NCBI GenBank assembly: GCA_964499445.1
Contig: CAZCLE010000018.1
Location: 1 to 20,704, forward strand
Origin: GCA-2688105 sp964499445
Lineage (GTDB): Bacteria; Chloroflexota; Dehalococcoidia; Dehalococcoidales; GCA-2688105
Direction: 5' to 3'
Length of the DNA: 20,704 nt
Shown here: positions 8,019 through 14,403 of the stretch, one piece after another
Position numbering within the stretch: position 1 is the first letter of the stretch
How the letters are laid out: each line of letters opens with the position of its first letter
The notes under the pieces: model-generated
Database searches by the model: none
What the model was told of the DNA's origin: nothing
The model's input: the letters and a program-made list of their open reading frames with translations, nothing else
Position numbers and translations under genes: made by a program

Positions 8019-8084
8019 AAGAACACCTTGGATTAGATTGTAGCATACTTGTTCCCCGACGTCTCTGGAATGATAGAGCGTGGC

Positions 8085-8113
8085 TTGAGTTCGTCAGGGT
8101 AATACATTATACT
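8085..8113 (+). promoter_or_regulatory. Promoter of the moaE-cutA-nurA run
   Basis: TTGAGT (8085-8090), 17 bp, TATACT (8108-8113). Transcription would begin near 8120. The leader then contains a five-codon frame (ATG 8131, stop at 8146-8148) that ends 16 bases before the moaE start; whether it is translated is unknown. Confidence 0.55.
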
Positions 8114-8164
8114 CTGCAAATAGAGGATTAATGGCTGGGAGGTCATAGTAAACGGGATATTGAA

Positions 8165-8548
8165 ATGGTCAGGATAACGGACAGAGACTTCTCGGTAGAG
8201 GAAATAATCGGCGGAATGAACAATCCGAAGATAGGGGCTATCATAACCTATCTGGGCATTGTGCGTAGCTTCTCGGAGGGGAGGGAGGTGGTGGGGATTG
8301 AGTTTGACGATGACGAGGCGGCAATTGGCAAAGTTAGGGAGTTAGCCGATAAGGCACTTGAGGACTTTGATGTGGAGGATGTGGCGATAGTGCATCGCGT
8401 GGGACAGCTAAAGGTTGGGGATAAGCTCCTGCTGGTAGCGGTGAGCGCTTCCCATCGCCAGCCGGCTTTTGCCGCCTGTATGAGTATAATAGATGGGGTT
8501 AAGGTGATACACTCAGGCTGGGGGAGGGAATACTATAAAGGTAGTTAA
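8165..8548 (+). CDS. moaE: MoaE-like molybdopterin synthase catalytic subunit
   Basis: A 127-residue MoaE-family protein. MoaE with thiocarboxylated MoaD converts precursor Z (cPMP) to molybdopterin in the cytoplasm. Family features are A-I-I-T-Y-L-G-I-V-R near 30, the acidic G-I-E-F-D-D-D-E stretch, V-A-I-V-H-R-V-G-Q-L-K-V-G-D, and V-A-V-S-A-S-H-R-Q-P-A-F-A-A-C. The C-terminal part reads G-V-K-V-I-H-S-G-W-G-R-E: the first catalytic lysine (E. coli K119) is kept, but the position of the second (K126, normally W-K-R/K-E) is glycine. It is also shorter than E. coli MoaE at the C-terminus. No moaD is in the window. Only a weak GGGA precedes the ATG. cutA follows after 24 bp. Confidence 0.8.
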   Translation: MVRITDRDFSVEEIIGGMNNPKIGAIITYLGIVRSFSEGREVVGIEFDDDEAAIGKVRELADKALEDFDVEDVAIVHRVGQLKVGDKLLLVAVSASHRQPAFAACMSIIDGVKVIHSGWGREYYKGS

Positions 8549-8572
8549 GTCTGGAGACGGGAGCACTTTTAG

Positions 8573-8884
8573 ATGCGATATCGCTCAATTTACATAACGA
8601 CCAAAGACGAAGATGAAGCCAGGAAAATAGGCAGAACCTTGGTAGATGAAAAGCTGGCGGCCTGTGTCAATATCCTTCCCATAAAATCAATTTATCGGTG
8701 GGAGGGGGAAATTCAGGAAGAAGGGGAGGCAGCGATGCTGGTTAAAACCAAGGCTGAGCTGGCGGATAAGGTTATTGAGCGGGTGAAAGAATTACATTCA
8801 TACGAAGTCCCCTGCATTGTTTCATTCTCAATAGACAAAGGCAACCCGGATTATTTGAAATGGATTGAGGAATCAACAAAGTGA
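8573..8884 (+). CDS. cutA: CutA1-like divalent-cation tolerance protein
   Basis: A 103-residue protein of normal CutA1 length. Diagnostic parts: T-T-K-D-E-D-E-A-R-K-I-G-R-T-L-V-D-E-K-L-A-A-C-V-N-I-L-P near the N-terminus, S-I-Y-R-W-E-G-E-I in the middle, and E-L-H-S-Y-E-V-P-C-I near 75-85, the family's metal/ligand-site signature. CutA1 forms a very stable PII-like trimer; its link to copper or zinc tolerance is historical and the molecular role is unsettled. A GGGAG site lies nine bases before the ATG. It sits between moaE and nurA on the same strand with short gaps, so the three are probably one transcript, although a shared function is not obvious. Confidence 0.9.
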   Translation: MRYRSIYITTKDEDEARKIGRTLVDEKLAACVNILPIKSIYRWEGEIQEEGEAAMLVKTKAELADKVIERVKELHSYEVPCIVSFSIDKGNPDYLKWIEESTK

Positions 8885-8917
8885 ACTGTCGGTGAAGTTA
8901 TATCTGGGGTGAGAGCG

Positions 8918-10114
8918 GTGTCTTTAGATTTAACTAAGATAGTTTCGCAGGTTGGTGGCATGGTTGCCCGGCTGAAGGCGGGCAGTGAGGAGAGGCGGAA
9001 CCGTCTGCAGAAGGCCCTGTCTGTTCTTCATAATCAGGCTGGCGAACTGGAGCCCTTGACCAGGAAGATTGCCTCCAGTAAGACTACCTGGCTGGTAGCC
9101 GGTGTGGTGGATGGGCTTGACCGGCGCTATGAAGTGCCACCCCTCCCCGCCGAATTCACCATTCTGGCGACCGATGGCTCACATATTGATGTTGACCGAC
9201 ACAAGTCAACCAGGTGTTATCTGATAAACATAGGTGTCGTCAATCTCCATTACGGTGCCCAGCCTGAAGCTGTCCTTGACAGTTTCCCCGGCCTCTATTC
9301 CAGTGAGGAAGACCTGGTTATTACGCCCGCCGGGGTCAGGGGTCGCGAGCAGCCAATAGAAGGCGCGCTTCTGGGTATCAAGCGCAGTGTCGAGGAGTGC
9401 CACCGGCTGGCTGAATTAGCTGCCGAATTGCCACCGGGTAGTTCAAGCCTGGCCCTGCTTGATGGCTCGCTTATTCTCTGGGGTCTGGAAGCCTATCCCG
9501 AGTTTGTCACCGAGGCATTGCTGGATAAAGGCTTTCTCAGCTATTTAGATGATATAAAAAAGCTCAATAATGATAAAAGACTGGCTCTGGCCAGCTATAT
9601 CAGCTTTCCTCGCAGCACCGATGTGGTTAATGCCTTGCGGGTCGCCCTTTGCCCTCGTGAGGTTGTTGACACTGACCGCTATTGCAACACCTGTGAAACG
9701 CGGGAATGCGATGCGGTCGCTGGGGTTCGGGACCGGGAGCTGTTCTTAAATTTACTGACAGGGGGGGAAAGGTCGGCCCTCTTTATCAGTCAGTCCAAAA
9801 TCCAGAAGCGCTACGGGGGGCACTTGGTTTACTTTTTCTACCTCAGGGTGGATGATGAAATAGCCCGGATTGAGATTCCCCGGTGGGTAGCCACTGATAA
9901 GAACCTGCTCAATCTGGTTCACGCCCTGGTTTTAGACCAGTGCCGGCGTGGGCTGGGGTATCCGGTGGCGTTAAGCGAGGCTCACGAGCAGGCGGTGGTA
10001 ACCGCCGCCGATAGAGAAAGCTTCTGGCAAATGGTGGAGTCGTCTCTGGTGGATGAGCATCTGCCCAGCCTCACCTCAGCCAAGAGCCAGAGCAAGAGAA
10101 CAAGGTGGGTTTAG
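8918..10114 (+). CDS. nurA: NurA-domain 5'-3' nuclease
   Basis: About 398 residues (401 if the GTG at 8909 is used). NurA works with the hexameric HerA translocase to resect DNA ends. Conserved acidic sites (numbered from 8909): D89 in L-A-T-D-G-S-H-I-D-V-D-R-H, D185 in L-L-D-G-S-L-I-L-W-G, and the C-terminal Y-P-V-A-L-S-E-A-H-E with H359. GTG 8918 is preferred because GGGGTGA lies five bases before it, while GTG 8909 has no site of its own. An unusual feature is four cysteines spaced C-x10-C-x2-C-x4-C at 248, 259, 262 and 267, which could hold zinc or an iron-sulphur cluster. The partners (HAS-barrel protein and herA) lie 2 kb downstream, split off by the repeat-bounded block. Confidence 0.85.
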   Translation: MSLDLTKIVSQVGGMVARLKAGSEERRNRLQKALSVLHNQAGELEPLTRKIASSKTTWLVAGVVDGLDRRYEVPPLPAEFTILATDGSHIDVDRHKSTRCYLINIGVVNLHYGAQPEAVLDSFPGLYSSEEDLVITPAGVRGREQPIEGALLGIKRSVEECHRLAELAAELPPGSSSLALLDGSLILWGLEAYPEFVTEALLDKGFLSYLDDIKKLNNDKRLALASYISFPRSTDVVNALRVALCPREVVDTDRYCNTCETRECDAVAGVRDRELFLNLLTGGERSALFISQSKIQKRYGGHLVYFFYLRVDDEIARIEIPRWVATDKNLLNLVHALVLDQCRRGLGYPVALSEAHEQAVVTAADRESFWQMVESSLVDEHLPSLTSAKSQSKRTRWV

Positions 10115-10121
10115 GATTATG

Positions 10122-10203
10122 TTTGACCTCACCCCCTTTATCCCCCTCTCCTTAAAAGGAGAGGGGGAGGAGAGGTTTTGAAGGGGCTCCGCCCCTTCAG
10201 GCT
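10122..10203. repeat. Hairpin repeat copy, left end of the cassette
   Basis: Starts eight bases after the nurA stop. It holds CCCCCTCTCCTT (10142-10153) facing AAGGAGAGGGGG (10156-10167), and GAAGGGGC / GCCCCTTC around TCC (10180-10198). The outer string CCTCACCCCCTTTATCCCC matches, in inverted orientation, the end of the copy near 12078-12101 and the end of the 7045-7371 cluster. Twenty bases (10168-10187) recur exactly at 10912-10931. Confidence 0.8.
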
Positions 10204-10239
10204 TCCCTTCTAAAGACCGGGGAAAAGGAGGCAGAGCTT

Positions 10240-10614
10240 ATGGATAAATGCAGACACTGTGGTACAGAGTTGCCACCTACCCACACAGGCCCATGCCCAA
10301 AATGTGGGAGGGAAGGTAAAGTTATTGACTTAGAAGTTAGCGACGGTGCTATAGCAGGAGATTCCCTTTCAGGAAAACATAAGCCACAATGGAGTAGTAA
10401 ATCATTAGCTGTGTTTTCTGTAGTTGTGGCTGTCTTTCTAGGTATAGTAGTTCCTGGTATCCTCTATCTACTTCCATTTAGCCTTGGTGTAAATTATGGC
10501 ATATTGGTTGGTTTCTTAGTAGTGGCGGGTTCCGTCCTCTGGTGGCAGAGATATCGTGTTCTCATGCTTATACGGTGGGTGGAAGGCAGATTTGGTGGTG
10601 AAAAGGGGTTTTGA
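10240..10614 (+). CDS. Small zinc-ribbon membrane protein, unknown function
   Basis: A 124-residue protein, not recognised as a named family. Its N-terminus is a compact zinc ribbon with C4-x2-C7 and C19-x2-C22 (C-R-H-C-G-T-E-L and C-P-K-C-G-R-E-G). A polar linker (25-53) is followed by two strongly hydrophobic segments, about 55-78 and 83-102, and a short basic tail. The likely topology is a cytoplasmic zinc ribbon tethered to the membrane. An AAAGGAGG site lies about nine bases before the ATG, so translation should be strong. The next gene begins 12 bases after the stop and has its own ribosome binding site across this gene's 3' end, so the two are probably made together. Confidence 0.72.
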   Translation: MDKCRHCGTELPPTHTGPCPKCGREGKVIDLEVSDGAIAGDSLSGKHKPQWSSKSLAVFSVVVAVFLGIVVPGILYLLPFSLGVNYGILVGFLVVAGSVLWWQRYRVLMLIRWVEGRFGGEKGF

Positions 10615-10625
10615 AGGAGGATGAA

Positions 10626-10898
10626 ATGGATTTCTTATCTTCAGGGCTTTGGTGGGGATTTTTTGTTGCCGCCTCAATCTCATTTTTTGTTTATACACTG
10701 GCTCGTCGGAATTGGGAGCTACAGATTAGATGGCTGAATTTCTGGGGTGGCTGGTGCGCGTGGCTGAGTTTGCTGTTTGTGATTCTGACCTTTGTCTTCA
10801 CTGGCTGGAAGGGAGGACTAGCAGTCCTAGTTGGTGTGATTCCAGTAGCAGTAGTGGGAATTCTAGTAACAAGACTGCTACTGAGCGGGAGAACCTGA
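10626..10898 (+). CDS. Small three-helix membrane protein, unknown function
   Basis: A 90-residue hydrophobic protein without a recognised family. Three membrane helices are expected, roughly residues 8-27, 40-58 and 62-84, with a tryptophan-rich first half. The frame could begin at TTG 10611, overlapping the previous stop, but AAGGAGG at 10614-10620 lies five bases before ATG 10626, which fixes the start there. It probably forms a pair with the preceding zinc-ribbon membrane protein. It ends shortly before a hairpin repeat fragment. Confidence 0.65.
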   Translation: MDFLSSGLWWGFFVAASISFFVYTLARRNWELQIRWLNFWGGWCAWLSLLFVILTFVFTGWKGGLAVLVGVIPVAVVGILVTRLLLSGRT

Positions 10899-10904
10899 CA
10901 AGTA

Positions 10905-10951
10905 AAGGGAAAGGAGAGGTTTTGAAGGGGCGAAGCCCCTTCAAACTTCCC
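10905..10951. repeat. Hairpin repeat fragment
   Basis: An 11-bp perfect stem, TTTGAAGGGGC (10921-10931) and GCCCCTTCAAA (10935-10945), around GAA. The preceding 20 bases overlap a string identical to 10168-10187, so this is a partial copy of the repeat after nurA. It may act as a transcript-end or processing hairpin for the gene before it, but no T-run follows. Confidence 0.75.
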
Positions 10952-10984
10952 TAAATAAGTGAAGGAGCTTTAAGAGACAATCAA

Positions 10985-11695
10985 ATGCCGTACAAAGAAG
11001 GACAGAGAACCTTGATGGGCTTCTTGGGTATCCCAATCGTAACGAAAGTCGCCAAGACACGACTCTTTGGAGGACCTTACATACGCTTTTATAACTTATT
11101 TGAAGTTCTTTCATATCTATACATGACTGGAGCAATATTAGGACGTGCTAGACGCGACAATATAACTGAATTAGCAAAAATGTTTTCAATGCCTGGAGGC
11201 GAAGAGGAGTTTATGAATTGGTTGCAAAAACAGGCAAAAGAACGCCTTGTGAAATTTAGGAATGAGGTTGGGAAAAAACCTGATAGATTCGATGAGTTCA
11301 TTCTATTCAGGGAATTTGAGAGTGCTACTGGGATGAGTCTAACTGGCTGGTTCGGAAACAAAAAAGAAACTAAAAAACTGCTGAAAGCATGTGACGAGAA
11401 AGTTCCGTTAGAAGAGGCTGAGCCTGTCATTAAGGAATTCCAACTAGAGGGCATAGGTTTTGGTAGCTCTTTCTCAGAATTAACAGAGAAAATGTATAGG
11501 AACTCCTATGAGAATATTGACATGGACTTGTGGTCTAAGCATAGAGCACATGGATTAGCCATCCCCGAAAAACCAACAATAATAAGTCTTGAGGAACAAG
11601 AAGAAATAATCCTTCAAATGGTGGCAGCCTATGCGTCAGAATACTATCCAGAATTACTTGACCCTTTGGATTTAAGGGGTCACCTAGCTGTTTGA
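10985..11695 (+). CDS. Hypothetical protein, 236 residues
   Basis: I do not recognise this protein. It looks soluble and mostly helical, rich in charged residues. The first 60 residues contain several glycines and aromatics (F-L-G-I-P-I-V then L-F-G-G-P-Y-I-R-F-Y-N-L-F-E-V-L-S-Y-L-Y) and could include one hydrophobic helix. The middle has a charged stretch with F-D-E-F-I-L-F-R-E-F-E, and the C-terminus ends in L-D-P-L-D-L-R-G-H-L-A-V. The ATG at 10985 has GGAG rather far upstream (about 18 bases); an in-frame ATG at 11015 is possible. Base composition is more A+T-rich than nurA or herA, which fits a separate origin. It is followed closely by a tiny lysine-rich gene. Confidence 0.6.
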   Translation: MPYKEGQRTLMGFLGIPIVTKVAKTRLFGGPYIRFYNLFEVLSYLYMTGAILGRARRDNITELAKMFSMPGGEEEFMNWLQKQAKERLVKFRNEVGKKPDRFDEFILFREFESATGMSLTGWFGNKKETKKLLKACDEKVPLEEAEPVIKEFQLEGIGFGSSFSELTEKMYRNSYENIDMDLWSKHRAHGLAIPEKPTIISLEEQEEIILQMVAAYASEYYPELLDPLDLRGHLAV

Positions 11696-11725
11696 GGAGA
11701 TTTGTTAAAAAGGAGGAGGCAATCA

Positions 11726-11788
11726 ATGGGGTCTAAAGGCAGAAAAAATGTTAAGAAACCCAAGAAGCCGAAGGAGAAGAAGAAATAG
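11726..11788 (+). CDS. 20-residue lysine-rich peptide
   Basis: A minimal gene with a strong ribosome binding site (AAGGAGGAGG, about 11710-11719) six bases before ATG 11726 and a TAG at 11786-11788. The product has 10 lysines and one arginine in 20 residues, beginning M-G-S-K-G-R-K-N-V and continuing with K-K-P-K-K-P-K-E-K-K-K, so it is extremely basic and probably unstructured. Possible roles are binding nucleic acid, ribosome or membrane surface, or acting as a leader that couples translation to the next frame; nothing in the sequence decides this. The ribosome binding site is the main evidence that it is translated. Confidence 0.5.
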   Translation: MGSKGRKNVKKPKKPKEKKK

Positions 11789-11793
11789 TTAGT

Positions 11794-11946
11794 ACGAAAA
11801 TTCTATTATGGGCTTCCCTAATAATTGTTATTATCATAGCAATTAACGAGCTATTTTGGCTCGGCAGAAGTGATTTAGCTTGGGTTATCCTTGGGCTTGC
11901 AGTAGCTATGGGTTTACAAGTTGCGTATCTTTTAAAGAAGAAATAG
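11794..11946 (+). CDS. Possible small two-helix membrane protein without a standard start codon
   Basis: From the ACG at 11794 an open frame runs 50 codons to TAG 11944-11946 and encodes two clear membrane helices (about residues 3-20 and 28-46) joined by a polar loop with G-R-S-D, and a K-K-K tail. The frame is open back to 11755 but contains no ATG, GTG or TTG before the first helix. Reading ACG as a mutated or alternative ATG gives an N-terminus M-K-I-L-L-W-A that looks natural. AAGGAG at 11771-11776, inside the lysine-rich gene, could serve it. It is either translated from an unusual start, coupled to the upstream peptide, or damaged by one substitution or sequencing error. Confidence 0.35.
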   Translation, partial: TKILLWASLIIVIIIAINELFWLGRSDLAWVILGLAVAMGLQVAYLLKKK

Positions 11947-12014
11947 GGCAATTAAAGGAAGGGTATCCCTTCTAACCCTCCATTTATACTCTGAGGGGGT
12001 TGATTTAGCAGGGT

Positions 12015-12101
12015 GTCTGAGAGGGGCGAAGCCCATCTCTAAAAACTACCTCCCCTTCCCCTTGTAAGGGGAAGGGGATAAAGGGGATAGGGTTGCTAAC
12101 A
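12015..12101. repeat. Hairpin repeat copy, right end of the cassette
   Basis: It contains a damaged AGAGGGGC-GAA-GCCCATCT hairpin (about 12020-12038, one mismatch) and a perfect 12-bp stem CCCCTTCCCCTT (12052-12063) / AAGGGGAAGGGG (12066-12077), the same stem as at 7092-7118. The outer string GGATAAAGGGGATAGGGTTG is an inverted relative of the left end after nurA. The bases before it (11947-12014) show no gene. The next gene starts 31 bases downstream. Confidence 0.8.
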
Positions 12102-12131
12102 AAAACTAGGGGGAGAGGTTAATAATTAAAA

Positions 12132-12725
12132 ATGGCTGAAGGGCAACGAGTCGGCGAGGTTATTGAAGCCAGCACCACTGATTTTGTGGCGCAGTGCTAC
12201 GAGCTTTACCAGTCGCCGCCTCTAGGCAGCCTGGTGAAGACCAGGGACGAGTCGGTGGAGCTATATGGCATTGTCTATAATGCCACTACCGCCAGCCTTG
12301 AGCCGGGTCGGCGTCCCATTGCCCGGGGCAAGGATGAAGCCAGCGAGGAGGCAGTCTATCAATCAAGCCCCCAGCTTTTAAAGCTGCTTAGAAGTGAGTT
12401 CGGGGCGCTGGTGGTGGGGCACAAGCAGGGTGATAAATGGTATCACTACCTGCCGCCCAAGCCCGCCCGAATCCACGGCTTTGTTTACCTGTGCCCCCCT
12501 GAGGAGGTAAAGGAGTTTAGCCAGTCCTTGGGTTTCCTCAATATACTGATTAACACCCATTTACCGGTTTCCACCGACGAGCTTGTTGCCGCCTGCCTGC
12601 GCCGGATGAGCCGGGTATATGAAGACCGCCACGCTTTTCTGGTGGCGGCGGGTAAAGAGTTAGCCGTATTACTTAGTGGTCAGTTTAACCAGCTCAAGGC
12701 TATTCTGGAAAGGATTAGAGAATGA
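12132..12725 (+). CDS. HAS-barrel domain protein of the HerA-NurA cluster
   Basis: A 197-residue protein resembling the stand-alone HAS-barrel (HerA/ATP-synthase barrel) proteins that accompany herA and nurA. The N-terminal half (about 5-110) has the small beta-barrel pattern: R-V-G-E-V-I-E-A-S-T-T-D-F-V-A-Q-C, then P-P-L-G-S-L-V-K-T and L-Y-G-I-V-Y-N. The C-terminal half is helical and charged. It most likely assists HerA hexamer assembly or NurA loading on DNA; this is inferred from context. Its TGA overlaps the herA ATG (ATGA at 12722-12725), showing translational coupling. Its own ribosome binding site is poor: GGGGGAGAGG lies more than ten bases from the ATG, next to the repeat. Confidence 0.75.
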   Translation: MAEGQRVGEVIEASTTDFVAQCYELYQSPPLGSLVKTRDESVELYGIVYNATTASLEPGRRPIARGKDEASEEAVYQSSPQLLKLLRSEFGALVVGHKQGDKWYHYLPPKPARIHGFVYLCPPEEVKEFSQSLGFLNILINTHLPVSTDELVAACLRRMSRVYEDRHAFLVAAGKELAVLLSGQFNQLKAILERIRE

Positions 12726-14323
12726 GCGAGCGTCTGGGTATTGTCGTCTCCGGTTCGCTAAATAAAGGGGTAGAGGTCAGGCTGGATAGCTCGGCTTCGG
12801 TGGAGGATATGGCAGTGGGGCGCTATGTAACCATTGAAGGGGAGAAGCAGCGTTTCTTCGGCATGATAACCGATGTCACTCTGGGGGTAATCGACCCCAA
12901 GCTTACCCTTACCCCGCCCGATGTGGCTGACCCATTCATCGCCGAGGTATTAGCCGGCACCAGCACCTATGGTACTCTCCATGTCTCTCCGTATCTCACT
13001 ATTGGGAGTGATGTTACCAGTCTGCTTGGAGAACCCCAGCCGGTTAAGACAATTCCGGCGCATTTTGCTACGGTAAACCTGGCTTCCGACCAGGATATAG
13101 AACTGGTCTTTGGCAAGGAGGATAAAGAAAGATTCTGGATTGGCAATCCTCTGGATATGGAGACCAAGCTTTGCCTCAATCTGGAGGAGTTGGTTAAACG
13201 TTCTAACGGCATCTTTGGCAAAAGTGGCACCGGGAAGACCTTTCTTACCAGGATTCTGCTTATTGGTATGCTGCAGAAGAGCCAGGCAGTAAACCTAATC
13301 TTTGATATGCATAATGAGTATGGCTGGGCGGGAACCAGAGAGGGAGGCCCACCGGTAAAGGCTCTAAAGCAGCTTTTCCCGTCCAGTGTAGCCGTGTTTA
13401 CCCTTGATGAAGAAAATTCGCGGCGTAGAGGAGTGAGCACTGATTTCGTGGTCAGGATAGGCTATGATGAAATTGAGCCTGGGGACATTGAGATACTGCG
13501 TCAGACTTTGAATCTTACCGACCTAGCCGTCGAAGCTGTATACCAGCTAGCCAGAAGATTTGGTAAGGTCTGGCTGCAGAGTACCCTGGATATTAAAGAT
13601 ACCGAGGAATTGCCCGAAGGTTTGAATATACACGAAAGCACCCTTAATAACTTACAGAGAGGGCTGGCCACTATCAGGCGGCTGCCCTTTATAGAGCCTC
13701 ATGCTCCAACCGATGCTGTAGGTGGCATTCTTGAGCAACTTGACCGTGGAATGAATGTGGTTCTGGAGTTTGGTAGATACCGAGATATTACATCTTATAT
13801 CCTGGTAGCCAATATGCTTACCCGCCGTATCTATGCCCGGTATCAGGAGAGGATGGAAAAGGCGATGGCTGAGGATAGCGCCAGGCCTACCCCTCTGGTG
13901 ATAACTATTGAGGAGGCGCACAAATTCCTCAATCCTGAGGTGGCTAACCGAACCATCTTTGGCACCATTGCTCGTGAAATGCGCAAGTATAATGTTTCCC
14001 TACTGGTGATTGACCAGCGCCCCAGTGGCATTGACGATGAGGTCATGTCTCAGATGGGAACTAAAATAACCTGTCTGCTGGACAATGAGCGGGATATTGA
14101 TAGCGTTCTGGCCGGGGTATCAAATAAGAGTGCGCTCAAATCAGTATTAGCCAGGTTGGCATCAAAACAACAAGCCCTCATCTTCGGTCATGCCGTGCCC
14201 ATGCCGGTAGCCTTCCAGCCTCGGGAATATGGTTCGGCTGAGTCTTACCGGGCTTTTACCCTCGGCGGAGAGACTGAGATTGGGGAACAGGCAGCAAAGG
14301 ATATTGAGGAGCTGTGGGAGTAG
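12722..14323 (+). CDS. herA: HerA-type bipolar DNA translocase/helicase
   Basis: A 533-residue FtsK/HerA-family ATPase, expected to form a hexamer that pumps DNA for NurA during end resection. It has an N-terminal HAS barrel (about 1-100: R-L-G-I-V-V-S-G-S-L-N-K-G-V-E-V-R-L), Walker A G-K-S-G-T-G-K-T at 166-173, Walker B L-V-I-T-I-E-E-A-H-K-F-L with E397-E398, then R-E-M-R-K-Y-N-V-S-L-L-V-I-D-Q-R-P-S with the sensor region, and a C-terminal E-Y-G-S-A-E-S-Y tail. Length is typical of HerA. It is the last of the cluster moaE-cutA-nurA-(cassette)-HAS-herA. It is more like repair HerA than the Sir2- or DUF4297-linked anti-phage HerA, since nurA and a HAS-barrel protein are its neighbours. Confidence 0.9.
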   Translation: MSERLGIVVSGSLNKGVEVRLDSSASVEDMAVGRYVTIEGEKQRFFGMITDVTLGVIDPKLTLTPPDVADPFIAEVLAGTSTYGTLHVSPYLTIGSDVTSLLGEPQPVKTIPAHFATVNLASDQDIELVFGKEDKERFWIGNPLDMETKLCLNLEELVKRSNGIFGKSGTGKTFLTRILLIGMLQKSQAVNLIFDMHNEYGWAGTREGGPPVKALKQLFPSSVAVFTLDEENSRRRGVSTDFVVRIGYDEIEPGDIEILRQTLNLTDLAVEAVYQLARRFGKVWLQSTLDIKDTEELPEGLNIHESTLNNLQRGLATIRRLPFIEPHAPTDAVGGILEQLDRGMNVVLEFGRYRDITSYILVANMLTRRIYARYQERMEKAMAEDSARPTPLVITIEEAHKFLNPEVANRTIFGTIAREMRKYNVSLLVIDQRPSGIDDEVMSQMGTKITCLLDNERDIDSVLAGVSNKSALKSVLARLASKQQALIFGHAVPMPVAFQPREYGSAESYRAFTLGGETEIGEQAAKDIEELWE

Positions 14324-14325
14324 GA

Positions 14326-14403
14326 ATGTCGGCTCACGAAATAAAAAGACAATTAGAAGCTATATTGGCCAGCCCAGCCAGTCGAAAACGCCGAGCAACT
14401 TGA
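14326..14403 (+). CDS. Possible 25-residue ORF after herA, maybe a gene remnant
   Basis: ATG 14326 follows the herA stop by two bases and has GGGAG five bases upstream. It encodes M-S-A-H-E-I-K-R-Q-L-E-A-I-L-A and ends in a basic R-K-R-R-A-T at TGA 14401-14403. The start looks natural for a longer protein, but the frame runs into the 3' end of the convergent exporter gene (overlap from 14360). It could be a truncated former operon member or a chance frame. Confidence 0.25.
   Translation: MSAHEIKRQLEAILASPASRKRRAT

Larger units (their letters stand above)
10122..12101. mobile_element. Putative repeat-bounded cargo cassette inserted between nurA and herA
   Basis: The left boundary (CCTCACCCCCTTTATCCCC, from 10127) and right boundary (GGGGATAAAGGGGATAGGGT, about 12074-12093) are imperfect inverted versions of each other. 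Each is next to a long perfect hairpin. Inside are five small plus-strand genes of unknown role and one further internal repeat fragment. The inner genes, above all 10985-11695, look clearly richer in A+T than nurA and herA. The block splits genes that are normally adjacent. No transposase or integrase is encoded, so mobility would need an enzyme supplied elsewhere. Exact ends and target-site duplications could not be fixed by eye. Confidence 0.45.

Noticed and set aside
11751..11951. A 66-codon minus-strand frame
   Set aside because: Antisense to the lysine-rich peptide and the small membrane frame; no ribosome binding site and no recognisable features.
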